Assembly (NCBI RefSeq): GCF_947496995.1
Contig: NZ_CANMFD010000001.1
Coordinates: forward strand, 1,298,692 to 1,362,691
From: an uncultured Roseibium sp.
GTDB lineage: Bacteria; Pseudomonadota; Alphaproteobacteria; Rhizobiales; Stappiaceae
Reading direction: 5' to 3'
DNA length: 64,000 nucleotides
Numbering within the stretch: the first letter of the stretch is position 1; the number at the start of each line of letters is the position of its first letter. The notes beneath the pieces were generated by a model that did not search any database, had not been told where the DNA came from, and saw only the letters and a list, made by a program, of their open reading frames with translations. The translations under genes and the position numbers were made by a program. Of this stretch, positions 61,529-64,000 are shown one piece after another.

Positions 61529-62227
61529 ATGTCTGAACATACAGTCTCGGCATATGACGAGGAGCTGACGGAAATGGCAGGCAAGGTCGCCGAAATGGGT
61601 GGCCTGGCGGAAAAAGCCTTTGCCGATGCCGTGTCGGCGCTGGTTTCCCAGGATCTGGAACTGGCCAAGAAAACGATCGAAAAGGACGCCCGCCTCGACA
61701 CTCTTCACCAGGAAGTCGAAGTCAAGCTGATCGAGATTATCGCACGCCGCCAGCCCATGGGGCAGGACCTGCGTGAGATCACCGCCGCAACCCGTATCTC
61801 CTACGATCTGGAGCGGGTGGGGGATCTGGCAAAGAACGTCGCCAAGCGCGTGATCGCGATCGACAGCGACCTGCAGTCGAAGAAACTTGCGATCGGTGTG
61901 GAGCACATGACGGAGCTGACCCTGTCACAGCTCAAGAAGGTCCTTGACGCCTATACCCGCAAGGATGCGGAAACGGCACGCCGCGTTCAGGAAGCCGACG
62001 CCGAGATCGACGCCATCTATACCTCGCTGTTCCGCGAACTGCTGACCTATATGATGGAGGATCCGAGGGTGATTACCCAATGTGTCCATCTGCTGTTTTG
62101 CGCCAAGAACATCGAACGGATCGGCGATCATGCAACCAACATTGCCGAAAACGTCTACTACATGGTGACCGGAGAGCGGTTGCCGGAAGACCGCGTGAAA
62201 TATGACGAAACGACCGTTTCCGCCTAG
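61529..62227 (+). CDS. phoU: Phosphate signalling protein PhoU
   Basis: PhoU links the Pst transporter to PhoR and represses the regulon when phosphate is plentiful. The 232-residue all-helical protein has the two-domain repeat: EMGGLAEKAFADAVSALV with KDARLDTLHQEVEVKLIEII and RDLEQ-like RISYDLERVGDLAKNVAKRV in the first half, then VQEADAEIDAIYTSLFRELL and FCAKNIERIGDHATNIAENV in the second. The E/D-x-x-x-D metal-binding motifs of PhoU are present in both. It lies 31 bp after pstB. Confidence 0.96.
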   Translation: MSEHTVSAYDEELTEMAGKVAEMGGLAEKAFADAVSALVSQDLELAKKTIEKDARLDTLHQEVEVKLIEIIARRQPMGQDLREITAATRISYDLERVGDLAKNVAKRVIAIDSDLQSKKLAIGVEHMTELTLSQLKKVLDAYTRKDAETARRVQEADAEIDAIYTSLFRELLTYMMEDPRVITQCVHLLFCAKNIERIGDHATNIAENVYYMVTGERLPEDRVKYDETTVSA

Positions 62228-62331
62228 CGGCCTGTATTCACCTGAACGCAGGATGCCCTGAAGCGGAATGACGCGGAATAATGACCCGGCCGGCGCTACG
62301 GCGCCGGTTGCTGAAATTGGAGCGAGAACGT

Positions 62332-63030
62332 ATGCCGAAGGTGCTCATCGTAGAAGACGAAGAACCGCTGAGCCTTCTTTTGAGATACAATCTGGAAGCG
62401 GAAGGATACGCGGTTGAATCGTGTGTCCGCGGGGACGAGGCGGAAATCCGCCTGCGGGAAAGTCTTCCCGATCTCCTGCTTCTGGACTGGATGTTGCCGG
62501 GTCTGTCGGGAATTGAACTGTGCCGCCGCCTGCGCGCGCGCGAGGATTCCGAACGCCTGCCGGTCATCATGCTCACCGCGCGCGGCGAGGAAGCCGAACG
62601 CATTCGCGGACTGTCCACCGGTGCGGATGACTACGTGGTCAAGCCCTTCTCCGTGCCGGAGCTGATGGCACGCGTACGGGCCATCCTGCGCCGGGCAAGT
62701 CCGGAAGTGGTGTCCTCGATGCTGCGCTCCGGCGATATCGAGCTGGACCGGGAAACCCATCGCGTCCGCAGGAACACCAAGGAAATCCATCTCGGTCCGA
62801 CGGAGTTCCGCCTGCTGGAATTTCTGATGACCGCGCCGGGCCGGGTGTTCTCGCGCGAGCAGCTCCTGGACGGCGTCTGGGGCCACGATGTCTATGTCGA
62901 CGAGCGCACGGTGGATGTCCATGTCGGCCGGCTGCGCAAGGCGCTCAACAAGGGCAAGGCCAGGGACCCGATCCGCACTGTCCGCGGCGCCGGATACGCC
63001 TTCAACGATCAGTTCTCCATGGCGGGCTGA
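62332..63030 (+). CDS. phoB: Phosphate regulon response regulator
   Basis: PhoB activates Pho genes when phosphorylated by PhoR. The 232-residue protein has a receiver domain (VLIVEDEEPLSLLLRYNLEA, phospho-Asp near 53 in LLLLDWMLPGLSG, then ADDYVVKPFSVPELMARVRA) and an OmpR-type winged helix (HLGPTEFRLLEFLMTAPGRV, YVDERTVDVHVGRLRKALNK, RTVRGAGYAF). GGAG nine bases upstream supports the ATG at 62332; the frame extends to 62281. It ends the pho/pst locus before a shared terminator. The receiver-domain order phoR-pst-phoU-phoB is the usual alphaproteobacterial arrangement. Confidence 0.97.
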   Translation: MPKVLIVEDEEPLSLLLRYNLEAEGYAVESCVRGDEAEIRLRESLPDLLLLDWMLPGLSGIELCRRLRAREDSERLPVIMLTARGEEAERIRGLSTGADDYVVKPFSVPELMARVRAILRRASPEVVSSMLRSGDIELDRETHRVRRNTKEIHLGPTEFRLLEFLMTAPGRVFSREQLLDGVWGHDVYVDERTVDVHVGRLRKALNKGKARDPIRTVRGAGYAFNDQFSMAG

Positions 63031-63099
63031 GCGGACAGGAAGCCAGCCGTATCAGCGACGAGGGGCGTCCGGACCGGTTCGCGCTCACTGACCTGCAAA

Positions 63100-63135
63100 A
63101 AAACACCCTGCGTTCAGCTGAACGCAGGGTGTTTT
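63100..63135. terminator. Bidirectional intrinsic terminator between phoB and gcrA
   Basis: A 36-bp perfect palindrome centred on AGCT (ACACCCTGCGTTC pairing with GAACGCAGGGTGT, plus A/T ends) gives a long GC stem. TTTTC follows on the plus strand and seven Ts on the minus strand. It ends the phoB transcript and, in the other direction, gcrA. Confidence 0.92.
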
Positions 63136-63169
63136 CGTCTGTTCTATCGGTGACTTGGCGAAAGGCGGC

Positions 63170-63700
63170 TCAGCCGGCTTGTGCCACGACCTTGCGGCTG
63201 CGACGATCGGAGACCGGCTGATAGGCGATCTTGCAGTGATGCACGCAATAAGGCGCGTTCGGGTCCGACTGGCGACCGCAGAAGTAGAAGTCGTCCGTGG
63301 ACGGATCGCCGATCGGCCATTTGCAGGTGCGCTCGGTCAGCGTGAGGATTGTCGCGCGCTGGGAAATCGGCACCAGCTCGGCAATCGGCTCGACCTGCGG
63401 CCTGGTTTCGACTTCCGGTGCAGGTTCGAAATCCGCCTTCAATGCGGTTGCACCGACGGACTGCGGCTGAGAGGCCGGTCTTTTCGGAGCTGCGCTGCCG
63501 GGGGCCGGATTGGGCCGTGCGCGGCGCGCCTTGGAAGCGGAGGAGGTCGTCTTGGCGCGGCCCGACAAACCGAGACGGTGCACTTTACCGATGACGGCGT
63601 TGCGTGTGACACCGCCCAGCTCGCCAGCAATCTGGCTCGCGCTCAAGCCTTCGCTCCAGAGTTTCTTCAGAAGCTCAACCCGTTCGTTCGTCCAACTCAT
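63170..63700 (-). CDS. gcrA: GcrA cell cycle regulator
   Basis: GcrA is an alphaproteobacterial transcription factor that works with sigma70 at promoters methylated by CcrM (GANTC sites). The 176-residue protein has the N-terminal helix-turn-helix MSWTNERVELLKKLWSEGLS and VTRNAVIGKVHRLGLSGRAK. A disordered Pro/Ala-rich linker follows, and a C-terminal sigma-interacting domain with CKWPIGDPSTDDFYFCGRQ and PYCVHHCKIAYQP, whose Cys/His cluster may bind zinc. The divergent promoter at the right edge probably serves the next gene. Confidence 0.95.
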   Translation of the reverse strand: MSWTNERVELLKKLWSEGLSASQIAGELGGVTRNAVIGKVHRLGLSGRAKTTSSASKARRARPNPAPGSAAPKRPASQPQSVGATALKADFEPAPEVETRPQVEPIAELVPISQRATILTLTERTCKWPIGDPSTDDFYFCGRQSDPNAPYCVHHCKIAYQPVSDRRSRKVVAQAG

Positions 63701-63968
63701 TGCCGCACCCTTTTATTTTGACCGCCGTGCGGCCATTAACCTCGTGTTAGGCACAGCATGTGCGTGCCTAATATGGCATATCTAGTGCCTCTAGCTGATG
63801 TGCCTCACGAGATATCGCGTCTGACTGCCCAGAGGTTACAATAGTGTTAATTTGTCAGGCAACCATTCGGCCCAAACCAGTTGGGGATGAAGCAACTTTT
63901 CCCCAAATAACGCGAGGTCCTTGAGAGTTTTCACAAATTCCCGATATCGGACGGATGCGGCATTTCCA

Positions 63969-63999
63969 TTGACAGGCAACGGTGGGGACAGTGTATAAC
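63969..63999 (+). promoter_or_regulatory. Sigma70-like promoter reading out of the window
   Basis: TTGACA at 63969 and TATAAC at 63994 are near-perfect -35 and -10 boxes, but the spacing of 19 bases is longer than the optimal 17. It faces rightward from the gcrA spacer and presumably drives the next gene outside the window. Confidence 0.5.
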
Positions 64000-64000
64000 G

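Overview
The window is a chromosomal segment of a GC-rich alphaproteobacterium. The best evidence is a GcrA cell-cycle regulator at the right end, PstA with a large periplasmic insertion, a DXS that aligns throughout with rhizobial enzymes, and the neighbourhood of a DnaJ-type chaperone, an RT0821-like lipoprotein and pdxH. Gene content and style fit a marine Hyphomicrobiales member of the Stappiaceae (Roseibium/Labrenzia-like). That placement is an inference; I saw no rRNA, tRNA, CRISPR array, prophage or complete insertion sequence.

Left part (1-15.3 kb): a minus-strand housekeeping series, read right to left: a Sua5/TsaC tRNA-modification enzyme, a histone-deacetylase-like hydrolase, xseB, dxs, tlyA, an RNA uracil methyltransferase and a partial methyltransferase. 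Other units are interleaved: a LuxR-type regulator and a candidate small RNA between xseB and dxs; an MFS exporter; a copper/cytochrome-oxidase assembly cluster (DUF2946-like protein, PCu(A)C, SCO, a 44-residue membrane protein); and a plus-strand PQQ-type sugar dehydrogenase with its dihaem cytochrome c.

Middle (15.6-32.4 kb): an acyl-CoA dehydrogenase, crotonase and SDR operon followed by an ankyrin-repeat protein; an MscS channel; a Na+/H+ antiporter with a cyclic-nucleotide-binding domain; an EamA transporter divergent from malate synthase G; an MHYT-GGDEF-EAL c-di-GMP protein; and an animal-type haem peroxidase.

Accessory part (32.7-49.3 kb): a catabolic operon (GMC oxidoreductase, aldehyde dehydrogenase, enolase-superfamily enzyme) with a divergent LysR; a cis/trans fatty-acid isomerase coupled to a small membrane protein; two related FAD amine oxidases separated by a TA-flanked MITE; a GNAT acetyltransferase; and a MarR regulator divergent from a membrane pentapeptide-repeat protein whose gene carries eleven near-identical 30-bp units. 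Several palindromic repeats, including a second MITE with 32-bp inverted ends, lie here.

Right part (47.9-64 kb): DnaJ-like chaperone, lipoprotein, pdxH, CorA, a DUF1499 protein, a metallo-beta-lactamase-fold hydrolase and an SRPBCC protein lead into a complete phosphate regulon, phoR-pstSCAB-phoU-phoB. It has a two-unit Pho box before pstS and a terminator-like attenuator between pstS and pstC. It ends at a perfect bidirectional terminator shared with gcrA. A promoter at the right edge points out of the window.

No single locus can be called a new system from sequence alone. The most rewarding places are the GMC/ALDH/enolase operon (one canonical metal ligand appears replaced), the two MITEs, the candidate sRNA upstream of dxs, the recently expanded pentapeptide gene, and the small membrane proteins beside the copper and Cti genes.
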